Origin: Pectobacterium aroidearum
GTDB taxonomy: Bacteria; Pseudomonadota; Gammaproteobacteria; Enterobacterales; Enterobacteriaceae
NCBI RefSeq assembly: GCF_015689195.1
Contig: NZ_CP065044.1
Location: forward strand, 3,286,001 to 3,350,000
DNA: 64,000 nucleotides
Direction: 5' to 3'
The translations under genes were made by a program, and so were the position numbers. This document shows positions 8,717 to 17,133 of the stretch, piece after piece. The notes beneath the pieces were generated by a model. That model did not search any database. It was not told the origin of the DNA and saw only the letters and a list, made by a program, of their open reading frames with translations. The stretch's first letter is position 1. Each line of letters starts with the position of its first letter.

Positions 8717-9685
8717 TTGAACGCCTCCCCACTGAAAGCCACCAGCGAACCTGAAGTCACTATTTCAAATTTGATTGCTGAACTGCACGTTGTGCGGCCG
8801 GACACCGGTGCGGACTGTAGCCTGCTGCGCGCCACGCTTCAGGAAGGGCTGGATATTCTGGTGTGGCGTGGACAGTTCCGACAGCCCACCACCATGCATT
8901 TGCATGACGACTGGGGACGCATCAATTTTTCCTGTTCATTGCAGGGAGATTCGCAATTTGCACTGAAAGGCGATCGGGGGCGTGAACATCTGCTGAAGCA
9001 AGGTTCGGGCTGCATTAGTTACACCCCAGACTGTCAGGGTACATCGTCTTACGCCGGGCAGTTTGAAAGTGTCACCGTATCGCTAAGCCCCGAGCTACTG
9101 GCTAACTGGGTGCCGGATCTCGCCGGTAACCTGCAACAGCAGTTGGATTCCGGCAGGCTCTGCACCCACTGTGACTGCAACGCCGAAATGCGGGCAACGG
9201 CTCAGGTATTAAGCCATGCGCTGTCTGGGTTGACGCATCCGCAGCAGGTCGGTGAAAGCCGCCATGCACCGCTGTGGCTGCTGGGACAAAGCATGATTAT
9301 GGTGAGTCTCGCCGTCGCCGGACATGCCGACACCGCCCCCCAGCAGGACACGCTGAGTCTGGCCGATCGCCACAAGCTGCTGCGCGCCAAAGATCTGCTG
9401 TTAGCGGATCTGTCACAGGCACCCACTATCGCCATGCTATCCAGAGAAACCGGATTAAGCGTACTCAAGCTGAAACGTGGGTTTCGCCTGCTCTTCAATA
9501 ACAGCATCTATGGGTTATTCCAGGCCGAACGTATGCACGAAGCGCGGCGTCGCCTGTTTGCCACAGGTGCCCCCGTTATGGTGGTTGCCACCGATCTGGG
9601 CTATGCCAACGCCAGCCACTTTAGCGCCGCTTTCCAAAAGCAGTTTGGCGTCACACCTTCCGCTTTCAAGCGCCTGAACATTTAG
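8717..9685 (+). CDS. ybtA: AraC-family activator of the siderophore uptake module (YbtA)
   Basis: A 322-residue regulator: N-terminal sensing part and a C-terminal double HTH (about 225-320), with the second-helix landmark DLGYANASHFSAAFQKQFG and the ending VTPSAFKRL. In Yersinia, YbtA activates uptake and biosynthesis genes when yersiniabactin is present. The start appears to be TTG at 8717, with AGGAG eight bases upstream; no ATG occurs near enough. It is divergent from ybtP across a region containing 21-bp-spaced repeats. The 9799 gene and fyuA carry matching repeats, so it probably controls all three units. Confidence 0.9.
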   Translation: MNASPLKATSEPEVTISNLIAELHVVRPDTGADCSLLRATLQEGLDILVWRGQFRQPTTMHLHDDWGRINFSCSLQGDSQFALKGDRGREHLLKQGSGCISYTPDCQGTSSYAGQFESVTVSLSPELLANWVPDLAGNLQQQLDSGRLCTHCDCNAEMRATAQVLSHALSGLTHPQQVGESRHAPLWLLGQSMIMVSLAVAGHADTAPQQDTLSLADRHKLLRAKDLLLADLSQAPTIAMLSRETGLSVLKLKRGFRLLFNNSIYGLFQAERMHEARRRLFATGAPVMVVATDLGYANASHFSAAFQKQFGVTPSAFKRLNI

Positions 9686-9710
9686 TGGAAAGCCAGCGCC
9701 ACTGTTCATC

Positions 9711-9744
9711 CCGATACGGGTACAAATAGACTGGATTCGGGTAG
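9711..9744 (+). promoter_or_regulatory. Paired YbtA-type operator repeats before the 9799 gene
   Basis: GATACGGGTA (from 9713) and GATTCGGGTAG (from 9734) are direct repeats 21 bases apart, in the same orientation as the following gene. The second copy ends 11 bases before a strong Fur-like site. Confidence 0.8.
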
Positions 9745-9754
9745 CGCCACAATA

Positions 9755-9773
9755 GCGAATGATTATCATTTTC
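9755..9773 (+). promoter_or_regulatory. Fur box before the 9799-ybtX operon
   Basis: GCGAATGATTATCATTTTC keeps the inverted AATGATTATCATT core of the Fur consensus. It lies about 25 bases before the ATG at 9799, suitable for blocking RNA polymerase when iron is plentiful. Confidence 0.8.
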
Positions 9774-9798
9774 TCCATGATAAGCCGGAGAAACCGTC

Positions 9799-10221
9799 AT
9801 GCCCGATTCCATTGCAACGCCACACACTTTCCTTGATACACACGCCTGGCCGATAGTTTTCTTACATATGCCGGAGCAGGTGCCCGACGAGGAATCCGCT
9901 AACTATATGGCGCAGATCAATCAGCTGTATGCCAGAAAAGAACGCTTTGTACTCTGTATGACCGGCGCCGACCTGCCCCATCGCTCACCCGTTTTTATGA
10001 ATGCTTACCTCCAGTGGACGCGCGATAACCTGAGCCAGCAACAGCAATACTGCGCAGGTGCCATTCGTATCAAAAGCGACGACGTTCAAAGGCAAAAATA
10101 CGTGGAATGGGCGGAGAACTGGGCGCAGTCCGGGCAGGCACCTTACGTCTATTATGTTGTAGCCACCTCACTGGAAGCACAGGCGCTGGCGCTAACGCTG
10201 CTGGATCGCGACAAACCATGA
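9799..10221 (+). CDS. Uncharacterised protein of the yersiniabactin uptake module
   Basis: I do not recognise this 140-residue protein. It is probably cytoplasmic: no signal peptide or membrane segment is visible. It has a compact alpha/beta look, with LDTHAWPIVFLHMPEQV, ARKERFVLCMTGADLPHR, a W-containing helix and CAGAIRIKSDD, vaguely like small STAS/SpoIIAA-type folds. It contains several aromatic residues and two Cys. Its stop overlaps the ATG of ybtX (ATGA), so the two are coupled. It has its own YbtA-type repeats and Fur box. Context suggests a role in release, export or use of the imported iron chelate, but no reaction can be assigned. Confidence 0.85.
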   Translation: MPDSIATPHTFLDTHAWPIVFLHMPEQVPDEESANYMAQINQLYARKERFVLCMTGADLPHRSPVFMNAYLQWTRDNLSQQQQYCAGAIRIKSDDVQRQKYVEWAENWAQSGQAPYVYYVVATSLEAQALALTLLDRDKP

Positions 10222-11465
10222 CAGACAGCCCGATAACACGCTATCTGCCCTATTGGTGTTTCTATCTTCATCAGGGCATGATCACCGCACTCATTATGCA
10301 AGGCGTGGCGGGCTATTTTCGCCACGCGGGGTTGGATCTTGCGCAGTTAAGCTGGCTGTCGCTGACCTTTCTCCCGTGGATTGCCAAATGCCTCTGGGCA
10401 CCGTGGGGCGAGCGTCACGCACTTCCTCTGCGTGGTAATCCCTATTTAGGCAGTCTGGTACTACTCCAGATCGCGATGGCGATAATGCTGGGCGGGATTG
10501 GCATGATTTCACCGGAGCAGTCTGTTCTGGCTATTGTCATCGCGCTGATGCTGTTAGCGCTGCTCTCCGCCAGCCACGATATCTATGCCGACGGCATCAC
10601 GATTTGTACCACCAGCGCTGCCAGTCGCGCGCTGGCGAATACTGCACAGGTCGGCGGCAGCTATCTGGGGATTCTGTTCGGCTCTTATGCGTTCCTGAGT
10701 ATTGCAGAACAGGCGGGATGGCGAGGTGGCTTCTTCGCACTGGCGGGTTTATCGCTGCTGATGCTCATCCTGCCGTTGCGCTATACCCGGCAACCTCAAA
10801 TTCAGCATCATCAGATTCAGCAAACCATACGCCCAACGCTCAACCGTCTGACGTTTAAAGCACTCTGGCCGGTATTAGCCTTCACGGCCATCTTCTATCT
10901 GGCAATGCGCGGCATGATGGCGCTACAGACCGTCATGCTGATCGACCAAAAGCTTAGCCTGAGCCAATTGGGTATGATCATGACCGTGTACAGCACCGTC
11001 GTCAGCGGCGTAGGGATTGTGCTCGCCAACGTCCTGATTCGTCGCATGGGCGCACTGCGTTGCCTGCTGCCCGTGATGGTCACGCACGCGCTACTCGCCG
11101 TCGCGCTGGCCGTCGGCTATCCGCTGTTTACGCTGAATCTCTGGATCGCGCTCTTTGGCGTGGTCAATCTGGCCGCCGCCATTGGGTTTGTCACGTTATA
11201 CAACGTCCTGATGGGACTGGTCAGACCCCATCAACCTGCGTCCGACTATGCGCTGTTTCAGTCCACCGATGCCGCCGTCGCCATGATCGTATCGATCGCC
11301 GCACTCCAATTAGCACATTACACAAACTATCAGACCACGCTGGGCGTACTGGCCTGCTTCGCCATCGCCAGCCTGTGGCCTGCCAAACGGCTATCTCTAC
11401 GGCTTTCTCGCGTGTTTTCTGACGGCGTTACACCCGCTACCGTCAGCCAGCGAGGACAAGATTGA
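10218..11465 (+). CDS. ybtX: MFS transporter YbtX
   Basis: A 415-residue, roughly twelve-helix major facilitator protein. Landmarks are YWCFYLHQGMITALIMQGVAGYF at the N-terminus, the loop FLPWIAKCLWAPWGE after helix 2, and a central basic loop at about residues 195-215. YbtX lies in the Yersinia ybtPQXS operon and in E. coli has been linked to yersiniabactin-dependent metal physiology. Here it has been moved into its own unit with an unknown gene, after ybtA. The start overlaps the preceding stop. Its transport substrate is not established by the sequence. Confidence 0.88.
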   Translation: MTDSPITRYLPYWCFYLHQGMITALIMQGVAGYFRHAGLDLAQLSWLSLTFLPWIAKCLWAPWGERHALPLRGNPYLGSLVLLQIAMAIMLGGIGMISPEQSVLAIVIALMLLALLSASHDIYADGITICTTSAASRALANTAQVGGSYLGILFGSYAFLSIAEQAGWRGGFFALAGLSLLMLILPLRYTRQPQIQHHQIQQTIRPTLNRLTFKALWPVLAFTAIFYLAMRGMMALQTVMLIDQKLSLSQLGMIMTVYSTVVSGVGIVLANVLIRRMGALRCLLPVMVTHALLAVALAVGYPLFTLNLWIALFGVVNLAAAIGFVTLYNVLMGLVRPHQPASDYALFQSTDAAVAMIVSIAALQLAHYTNYQTTLGVLACFAIASLWPAKRLSLRLSRVFSDGVTPATVSQRGQD

Positions 11466-11495
11466 CCACAGAGAAAACGGGCAGGACGGCTGCTG

Positions 11496-11527
11496 TATTC
11501 GGGTTGAAATAGACCCGATACGGGTAG
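11496..11527 (+). promoter_or_regulatory. Paired YbtA-type operator repeats before fyuA
   Basis: TATTCGGGTTG and GATACGGGTAG are direct repeats 21 bases apart (cores at 11497 and 11518). The first copy is the less conserved. A Fur box follows 12 bases later. Confidence 0.8.
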
Positions 11528-11538
11528 CCCAAAAAATG

Positions 11539-11557
11539 CAAACGATTATCATTTAAC
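11539..11557 (+). promoter_or_regulatory. Fur box before fyuA
   Basis: GCAAACGATTATCATTTAA keeps the central GATTATCATT core. It lies about 105 bases before the chosen fyuA start, just after the paired activator repeats. Confidence 0.75.
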
Positions 11558-11661
11558 TTTCATCATTCTCTGTCTTACGCGCTTTTCGTACCGCAATAAA
11601 GCGTGACGTGATGAAAACCGTTGCCTTTGACATCGATTTTAGTCTTTTCAGGGATTTAATA

Positions 11662-13671
11662 ATGAAAATAACGCGTCTTTATCCGCTTGCCTTAACCGGC
11701 ATATTTCTCTCTTCCTGTGCTTTTGCCGCTCAGGAAGATACGCTTGTTGTCTCCGCCAGCAAACAGTCACCCTATTCTGCCTCGGCCAATAACGTCTCTT
11801 CCACCGTCGTCACGGCACCGGAACTGAAAGATGCGGGGGTCACCAGCACCGACAAACTGACCCGCGTGATGCCCGGCCTGAATCTCGGCAATAACGGTAG
11901 CCTGCTGTTCCCCTCCATCTCACTGCGCGGCGTGTCTTCCGCACAGGATTTCTACAGCCCGGCGGTGACGGTCTACGTGGACGGCGTACCACAGCTCGCC
12001 ACTCACACCGTGCAGGCACTCTCCGATGTAGAAAGCATCGAAATGCTGCGAGGCCCGCAGGGAACGCTATACGGTAAAAGCGCACAGGGCGGTATTATCA
12101 ATATCGTGACTCAGCAGCCGGACAGCACGCCGCGTGGCTATGTCGAGGGCGGCGTAGCCAGCCGCGATGGCTATCACGGCAAAATCAATCTCAGCGGTCC
12201 CATTCAGGATGGCCTGCTATACGGCAGTGTCACCCTGCTGCGTCAGGTCGATTCGGGGGCGATGACCAACCCCGCGACGGGCAGCGATAACCTCGGCGGG
12301 ACAAAGTCCAGCGTCGGGAACCTTCGGCTACGTCTGGCTCCCGAGGGCCAACCGTGGGAAACCAGTCTGGCGCTAACGGAAGACTGCACCCGCGCCACGC
12401 AGGATACCTATCTGCCGTTTGGCGATGTGAAAAGCCGGACGCTGGAGATCGCCGCCGGATCGCCGGATCCCAAACTACGCCGCTGCACCCATAGCCAGTC
12501 GCTGAGCGGGAAATACACTACCGACAACTGGATCTTCAGCCTGATCGGCGCATGGCAGCAGCAAAATTACGAGCGCACCTTCCCGAACAGTACGCTGATT
12601 GCCGACATGCCGGAGCGCTGGAATCAGGACGTGCAGGAATTGCGTGCAGCGACACACGGCGCAGGCCGCACGGTGGATATAGTGTTCGGCCTTTACCGAC
12701 AGAACACGCGTGAAAAACTTGATTTAACCTATAGCATGGCAGGCTCTCCGTTCATGAAGAGCAATGCCAACACGTCAACGGAGACGGTAGCCGCCTACAG
12801 CGATCTGACCTGGCACCTGACCGACCGTATCGATCTGGGCGGCGGACTGCGTGTGTCGCACGATAAAGCTAAAACCCGTTACCACCAGCAGTTCTCCGGC
12901 ATGAGCGCGAGCGACAGCAATAGCGTTGATGACGATCAGGTACTGGGACAGCTCTCCGCCAGCTACCTGCTGAACAATGATTGGCGTGTCTATACCCGCG
13001 TCGCGCAAGGCTACAAGCCAACTGGCTTTAACTACTCGCCCGCCGCTGGCACTCAGGCCATTCCTTATAATGCGGAGAAATCGATTAACTATGAAATCGG
13101 CTCGCGCTATCAGAACGGCGATGTGCAACTTCAGGGTGCCGTGTTTCATACCCACACGCGTGATATGCAGCTGTATTCCGGCCCGGTCGGTATGCAAACA
13201 CTCAGCAATGCAGGCAGCGCCGACGCCAGCGGCGTAGAGATGATGCTGAAGTGGCAATTCGTTCCCAACTGGTCATGGGATATCAACGGCACTTATGTCC
13301 GTTCTGAATTTACCGGTGACAGTGAGAGCTATCAGGATAAACGCGTGCCTTTCGTACCGCGCTACGGTGCCGGTACCAGCCTGAACGGGTTGATTGATAC
13401 CTCATTCGGCCCATTAATGCCGCGCCTGGCCTTCAACGTAGTAGGTCCGCACTACTTCGACGGCGACAACGCGTTGCGTCAGGGCACCTATACCACGACC
13501 GACCTGCGCCTCAGTTGGCAGGCCACTGACCGGGTGAATATCGCTGGCTATGTGGATAACGTCTTCGACCGCCGCTACCGCACCTTTGGCTTCATGAGCG
13601 GCACCTCGGGCTACGCACAGGTCAATGAAGGCCGAACCGTTGGCGTGGACGTGCGGGTCGATTTGTTCTGA
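11662..13671 (+). CDS. fyuA: Yersiniabactin/pesticin receptor FyuA (Psn)
   Basis: A 669-residue TonB-dependent outer-membrane receptor. The sequence follows FyuA closely by memory: signal peptide MKITRLYPLAL...CAFA, TonB box EDTLVVSASK, plug with NNVSSTVV, SLRGVSSAQDFYSPAVTVYVDG and LRGPQGTLYGKSAQGGIINIV, and barrel segments such as WNQDVQELRAAT and VFGLYRQNTREKL; it ends in Phe. FyuA imports ferric yersiniabactin and serves as the pesticin receptor. I took the ATG at 11662, with AGGGA eight bases upstream and a perfect signal peptide; an upstream ATG at 11608 would put odd residues before the signal. Two barrel cysteines typical of FyuA are retained (ECTRA, RRCT). Confidence 0.95.
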   Translation: MKITRLYPLALTGIFLSSCAFAAQEDTLVVSASKQSPYSASANNVSSTVVTAPELKDAGVTSTDKLTRVMPGLNLGNNGSLLFPSISLRGVSSAQDFYSPAVTVYVDGVPQLATHTVQALSDVESIEMLRGPQGTLYGKSAQGGIINIVTQQPDSTPRGYVEGGVASRDGYHGKINLSGPIQDGLLYGSVTLLRQVDSGAMTNPATGSDNLGGTKSSVGNLRLRLAPEGQPWETSLALTEDCTRATQDTYLPFGDVKSRTLEIAAGSPDPKLRRCTHSQSLSGKYTTDNWIFSLIGAWQQQNYERTFPNSTLIADMPERWNQDVQELRAATHGAGRTVDIVFGLYRQNTREKLDLTYSMAGSPFMKSNANTSTETVAAYSDLTWHLTDRIDLGGGLRVSHDKAKTRYHQQFSGMSASDSNSVDDDQVLGQLSASYLLNNDWRVYTRVAQGYKPTGFNYSPAAGTQAIPYNAEKSINYEIGSRYQNGDVQLQGAVFHTHTRDMQLYSGPVGMQTLSNAGSADASGVEMMLKWQFVPNWSWDINGTYVRSEFTGDSESYQDKRVPFVPRYGAGTSLNGLIDTSFGPLMPRLAFNVVGPHYFDGDNALRQGTYTTTDLRLSWQATDRVNIAGYVDNVFDRRYRTFGFMSGTSGYAQVNEGRTVGVDVRVDLF

Positions 13672-13687
13672 TTTCTGTCGTTTTCCC

Positions 13688-13728
13688 GCTGCCTTTTAAT
13701 CATATTGCTATACAGGTTAAAAGGCAGC
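13688..13728. terminator. Perfect 12-bp hairpin downstream of fyuA, possible terminator
   Basis: GCTGCCTTTTAA pairs with TTAAAAGGCAGC around a 17-base loop, starting 16 bases after the fyuA stop. No T run follows on the plus strand, so termination is uncertain; it may instead protect the transcript end. Confidence 0.5.
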
Positions 13729-13903
13729 GTCGTGTGCTATTTCACCACCGTTCTCTCTTACAATCCCTTACCGATTAGCCTTTCTCCTTTCACCAAAGTC
13801 ATATTAATGACATCGCCGCTGTCCCATACTGGCTTGTCACTGACTTATCATGCCCCGTTTTTCCTTGCTACCTGGCGCTTTGTGCGCCTGCCGGAGACCC
13901 GTC

Positions 13904-14662
13904 ATGAAACGCAACACGATCTTGATCTTCACTGTTTCTGCCATCATTTTACTCGCAGCGGCCGCGGCAATAGGGTGGAAGGTTAGCCGGGGAAACAGCA
14001 ACGCGCTGTGGGAGATCGTCAGCGAACAGTGCGTGCCCAACCAGCAGCGTAATGGCAATTCCGCGCCCTGTCTGGAAGTCAATCTGGCGCAAGGCTACGT
14101 GCTCTTTGATGACAGAAACGGCCCCTATCACGACCTGCTGCTCCCGACGGATAAAATCAGCGGTATCGAAAGCCCTGAACTCTTGCAGCAAAACATACCC
14201 AATTTCTTTATGCAGGCATGGGACAGACGCGGCCATCTGTCGCACGAAGCGGGTAAACCGATCAAAGATGATTATCTTTCGCTGGCGATTAACTCACGCT
14301 ACGGCCGTACGCAAAACCAGCTGCATATCCACATCGCCTGTCTGCGTCCGGAAATTTATCAGACGTTAAACCAGCAGTTTCCAACGCTCTCTGCCGACTG
14401 GAAAACGCTGCCTGTGAAAATTAACGGACACGTCTATCTGGCAAAAACGCTCACAGCGAACGAACTGACGCAAAGCGATCCGTTCAAAACACTCGATCGC
14501 TACGCCCAGCAGCGGAATGAATCTATCAGCAAATACGGCCTCGCGATGGTCTCCACGCCCGCAGGCGAAAAGGTGCTGCTCGCCAGTCGCCTTGATGTGT
14601 TCAATATGAATCTCGGATCGGTGGAAGAAATTCAGGACTTTTCCTGTGCGCTGGCGAAATAG
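13904..14662 (+). CDS. cdh: CDP-diacylglycerol pyrophosphatase
   Basis: A 252-residue membrane-anchored enzyme that hydrolyses CDP-diacylglycerol to phosphatidate and CMP. An N-terminal membrane anchor (about residues 4-24, TILIFTVSAIILLAAAAAIG) is followed by the periplasmic catalytic part. The HIT-related motif QLHIHIACLRP is intact, and LWEIVSEQCVPNQQ and PCLEVN are family landmarks. I chose the ATG at 13904, with GGAG nine bases upstream. It appears to be a single-gene unit between fyuA and a LysR regulator. Confidence 0.92.
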   Translation: MKRNTILIFTVSAIILLAAAAAIGWKVSRGNSNALWEIVSEQCVPNQQRNGNSAPCLEVNLAQGYVLFDDRNGPYHDLLLPTDKISGIESPELLQQNIPNFFMQAWDRRGHLSHEAGKPIKDDYLSLAINSRYGRTQNQLHIHIACLRPEIYQTLNQQFPTLSADWKTLPVKINGHVYLAKTLTANELTQSDPFKTLDRYAQQRNESISKYGLAMVSTPAGEKVLLASRLDVFNMNLGSVEEIQDFSCALAK

Positions 14663-14798
14663 CCGCTGGCCGCGTCAGACGGCGGACTGAAGACCGTTAG
14701 CAATCAATTCGCTATAACTTATGACTTTTTATTCATTGCGTTGCCAGCCAACCTCCGCCTAAAAAGTGGGGAAAATCGATATGTTAGGTAGCTGCAAC

Positions 14799-15737
14799 AT
14801 GCATCTGGATTTACGGCAATTACGCAATTTTCTTGCACTGGCCGAACATGGGAGTTTTGTACAGGCCGCAGAAGCCGTCTGTTTGTCACAGTCGGCATTC
14901 AGCCGCAGCATTCAGGCGCTGGAACAAGCGATGGGACATCCGCTTATCGATCGTCAGAGCCGTCGCTTTGCGCTGACGTGGCAAGGTAATACGCTGCTGC
15001 CGTTTGCCCGACGCATGCAGGAGCTGTCCTGGGAGCTGATGACCGACATGCGGCAGATCAGCGAGGCGCAGGAAGGTGAACTGACGTTTGGTTGTGGCCC
15101 CGCCCCCTCTACCACGCTGATCCCCAAGGCGGTCGCACATTTCCATGCCCTTCGCCCACGCGCCAGAGTCACCTACAGCGTGGATAACTGGCAGTCTCTC
15201 CGTGAGCGACTGTTGGCCGACGAATGGCCTTTTATCGTTGCCGATACCTGGCAGGCCGAAATGGAAACCCATCTCCACGTGCAGCCATTAAGCCAGCAGC
15301 GCTGCTTCTTTATCTGCCATTCTTCACACCCGCTGGCACAACAGGCAACCGTGACGCCGGACGATCTGCTGCGCTTTCCACTCGCGTCCCCTTTTATGCC
15401 CGTCGGTATGCGCAAGGTGCTGGCCGCCTTAACACGCCAGCCCGATTATCGGCCGCAAATTCAGTGTGACCATATCTATTCCGTGTTCAGTATCCTGCGG
15501 CATACGCAGGCCATCAGCTTCGCCAGCGAGGATGGCTTCGCACTGGGACGATTAAGCCACCAGCTGGTAGAAATTCCGCTGACGGGAACACCACCGGAAT
15601 GGGGAAACATGCAAACCCGTTTCGGCATTGTCACCTGTTTGCAGAGAACGCTGCCTCCGCTGGCTGAACTGATGATTGAAGCCATATTGGCGCAGGACAA
15701 ACTGCGCTCACCCGCTCCGGCACTGCCGACCCTGTGA
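14799..15737 (+). CDS. LysR-family regulator of the adjacent organosulfur locus
   Basis: A 312-residue LysR protein. The N-terminal winged HTH is clear (LRQLRNFLALAEHGSFVQAA, then AVCLSQSAFSRSIQALEQAMG), followed by a periplasmic-binding-like effector domain. It converges with a sulfonate-type binding-protein gene 12 bases away. In Pseudomonas putida the LysR protein SftR controls an arylsulfate transport/sulfotransferase cluster of similar gene content, so this is a plausible counterpart; that is inference. Start choice is uncertain: ATG 14781 has a better GGGGA site, but 14799 fits the usual LysR N-terminus. Confidence 0.85.
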   Translation: MHLDLRQLRNFLALAEHGSFVQAAEAVCLSQSAFSRSIQALEQAMGHPLIDRQSRRFALTWQGNTLLPFARRMQELSWELMTDMRQISEAQEGELTFGCGPAPSTTLIPKAVAHFHALRPRARVTYSVDNWQSLRERLLADEWPFIVADTWQAEMETHLHVQPLSQQRCFFICHSSHPLAQQATVTPDDLLRFPLASPFMPVGMRKVLAALTRQPDYRPQIQCDHIYSVFSILRHTQAISFASEDGFALGRLSHQLVEIPLTGTPPEWGNMQTRFGIVTCLQRTLPPLAELMIEAILAQDKLRSPAPALPTL

Positions 15738-15749
15738 GCGCCTACGTGA

Positions 15750-16895
15750 TTATTTCGCGGGATTGCCGCTGGCGTCATACACCGGCCAATTTGACTCCAG
15801 TCCTTTGGACTTCAATGCCCGATCGGCAAACTCGCCAGCAAACCAGTCGCTGGCTGAAAACGAGTTACGAATGAGTCCGGCGGCTTTCGCCCGCTCTATG
15901 CTGTCCTGCAAGCTGCTAAGCAGGAACGGATCGAGACGCGGTGAGCTTTGAAACGGGAGATCTTCCGCTTTCAGCTCTTCCTGAAAGATCGCCTGCGGAA
16001 TCTGGCTCTGCTCTGCCATTAGCGCGGTATAGTCCGGCAGGTGCTGCGCCTCGCCAATCCACCGCGCATTATCCACCAGCACATTTACCAGTTGCTGTGT
16101 CGTGCCTGGGTAGCGGTCGATAAAGTCCTGCGTCGCCAGCACCGCAGCCTGCGTGGTATTCGCCCAGCCCAGAGCCCGGCTGGTGGTCACAATATTAATT
16201 CCCTGCTTACGCAACGCCAGCAGGGAGACGCCGCCCCATACTGCATCCACGCGTCTGGCTGCGAGCGCCGCTTTGCCCGCCGTCCAGTCCAGATTGATGA
16301 CCCGCACGTCGCGCTCATTTAGCCCAACGCTTTTAATCGCGCGCTCAAACGACAGCTGATCGGCCGTTCCCTTGTAGACTGCAATCCGCTTACCGCGTAA
16401 ATCTTCAATTCGTTGAATACCCGATTCCGGCGTCACCGCCAGATAAGAATTAGAGCCGCGCGATCCCACCAGCACCCGCGTCGACAATCCTCCCGCCCGA
16501 CCAATAATGGCCGCCAGATCGCCCAAATACACCACATCCAACTGCTTGTTCGCCAGCGCCTCATTTACCGCCGGGCCCGCGCCTTTAAAGAACGACCACT
16601 GAATCTTGATGCCCTGCGGTTCAAATTCTTTCTCCAGTTGCTTTTGAATATGCGCCAACCCCAACGGCCCGCGGATAAAGGGTTTGCTGCCCGCGCTTTG
16701 ATCCGGCAAACCAATGCGAATCTCTGTCGGCTTCTGTGCATCCTGCGGGGTCGCGTCGTTTGCCTGAACGGTCGATGTCATTAGCGCAGCGCTCATCAAC
16801 AGAGCACCGCCAATGAACTTATGCAGCCCCTGTCGCCAGCGAGAATGGAAAGTTACCGATAAAAGAGTTATCGATAAGATTGATGGTTGGTGCAT
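15750..16895 (-). CDS. Sulfonate/sulfate-ester ABC transporter substrate-binding protein
   Basis: A 381-residue exported binding protein. A long signal sequence ending near VQAND is followed by a SsuA/TauA/AtsR-type domain: TEIRIGLPDQSAGSKPF, IQWSFFKGAGPAVNEALANKQLDVVYLGDLAAIIGR and RGKRIAVYKGTADQ. It delivers an organosulfur compound to the permease encoded on the opposite strand. The gene order (binding protein divergent from permease-ATPase-sulfotransferase) resembles a Pseudomonas ats-type arylsulfate uptake system. The ATG at 16895 has GAGG eight bases upstream; the more distal ATG at 16922 lacks one. The substrate is inferred only from neighbours. Confidence 0.85.
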   Translation of the reverse strand: MHQPSILSITLLSVTFHSRWRQGLHKFIGGALLMSAALMTSTVQANDATPQDAQKPTEIRIGLPDQSAGSKPFIRGPLGLAHIQKQLEKEFEPQGIKIQWSFFKGAGPAVNEALANKQLDVVYLGDLAAIIGRAGGLSTRVLVGSRGSNSYLAVTPESGIQRIEDLRGKRIAVYKGTADQLSFERAIKSVGLNERDVRVINLDWTAGKAALAARRVDAVWGGVSLLALRKQGINIVTTSRALGWANTTQAAVLATQDFIDRYPGTTQQLVNVLVDNARWIGEAQHLPDYTALMAEQSQIPQAIFQEELKAEDLPFQSSPRLDPFLLSSLQDSIERAKAAGLIRNSFSASDWFAGEFADRALKSKGLESNWPVYDASGNPAK

Positions 16896-17133
16896 ACGGT
16901 TTTCCTCAATAATTTGTTTCATCTGCCATGAAAACTAACGAACCGTCTGCATCAGGCTTAAATAACATTTACAGGTTTGTTCAGCGGAAAAAAGCATAAA
17001 TCAGTGCTGGCGGGCGCGGGCTACGCATATGCATTTCTTGCACGGTGACCATCGCTTTATTGCATTGGCGTTCAAGGCTGAAACCTGTTTTTTATTCCCT
17101 ATTCATCCAGTCGTGATGCTTTCGTGGAATAAA
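16896..17133. promoter_or_regulatory. Divergent promoter region of the organosulfur locus
   Basis: About 240 bases drive the leftward binding protein and the rightward permease operon. It probably binds the neighbouring LysR protein and CysB/Cbl-type regulators, but no site can be drawn with confidence. Confidence 0.4.

Noticed and set aside
9799-10221. YbtT thioesterase or YbtS salicylate synthase
   Set aside because: The protein is only 140 residues and shows neither a GxSxG serine hydrolase motif nor chorismate-enzyme motifs.
11608-11661. Earlier ATG as fyuA start
   Set aside because: It would place 18 residues before an ideal signal peptide, and the ATG at 11662 has the better ribosome-binding site.
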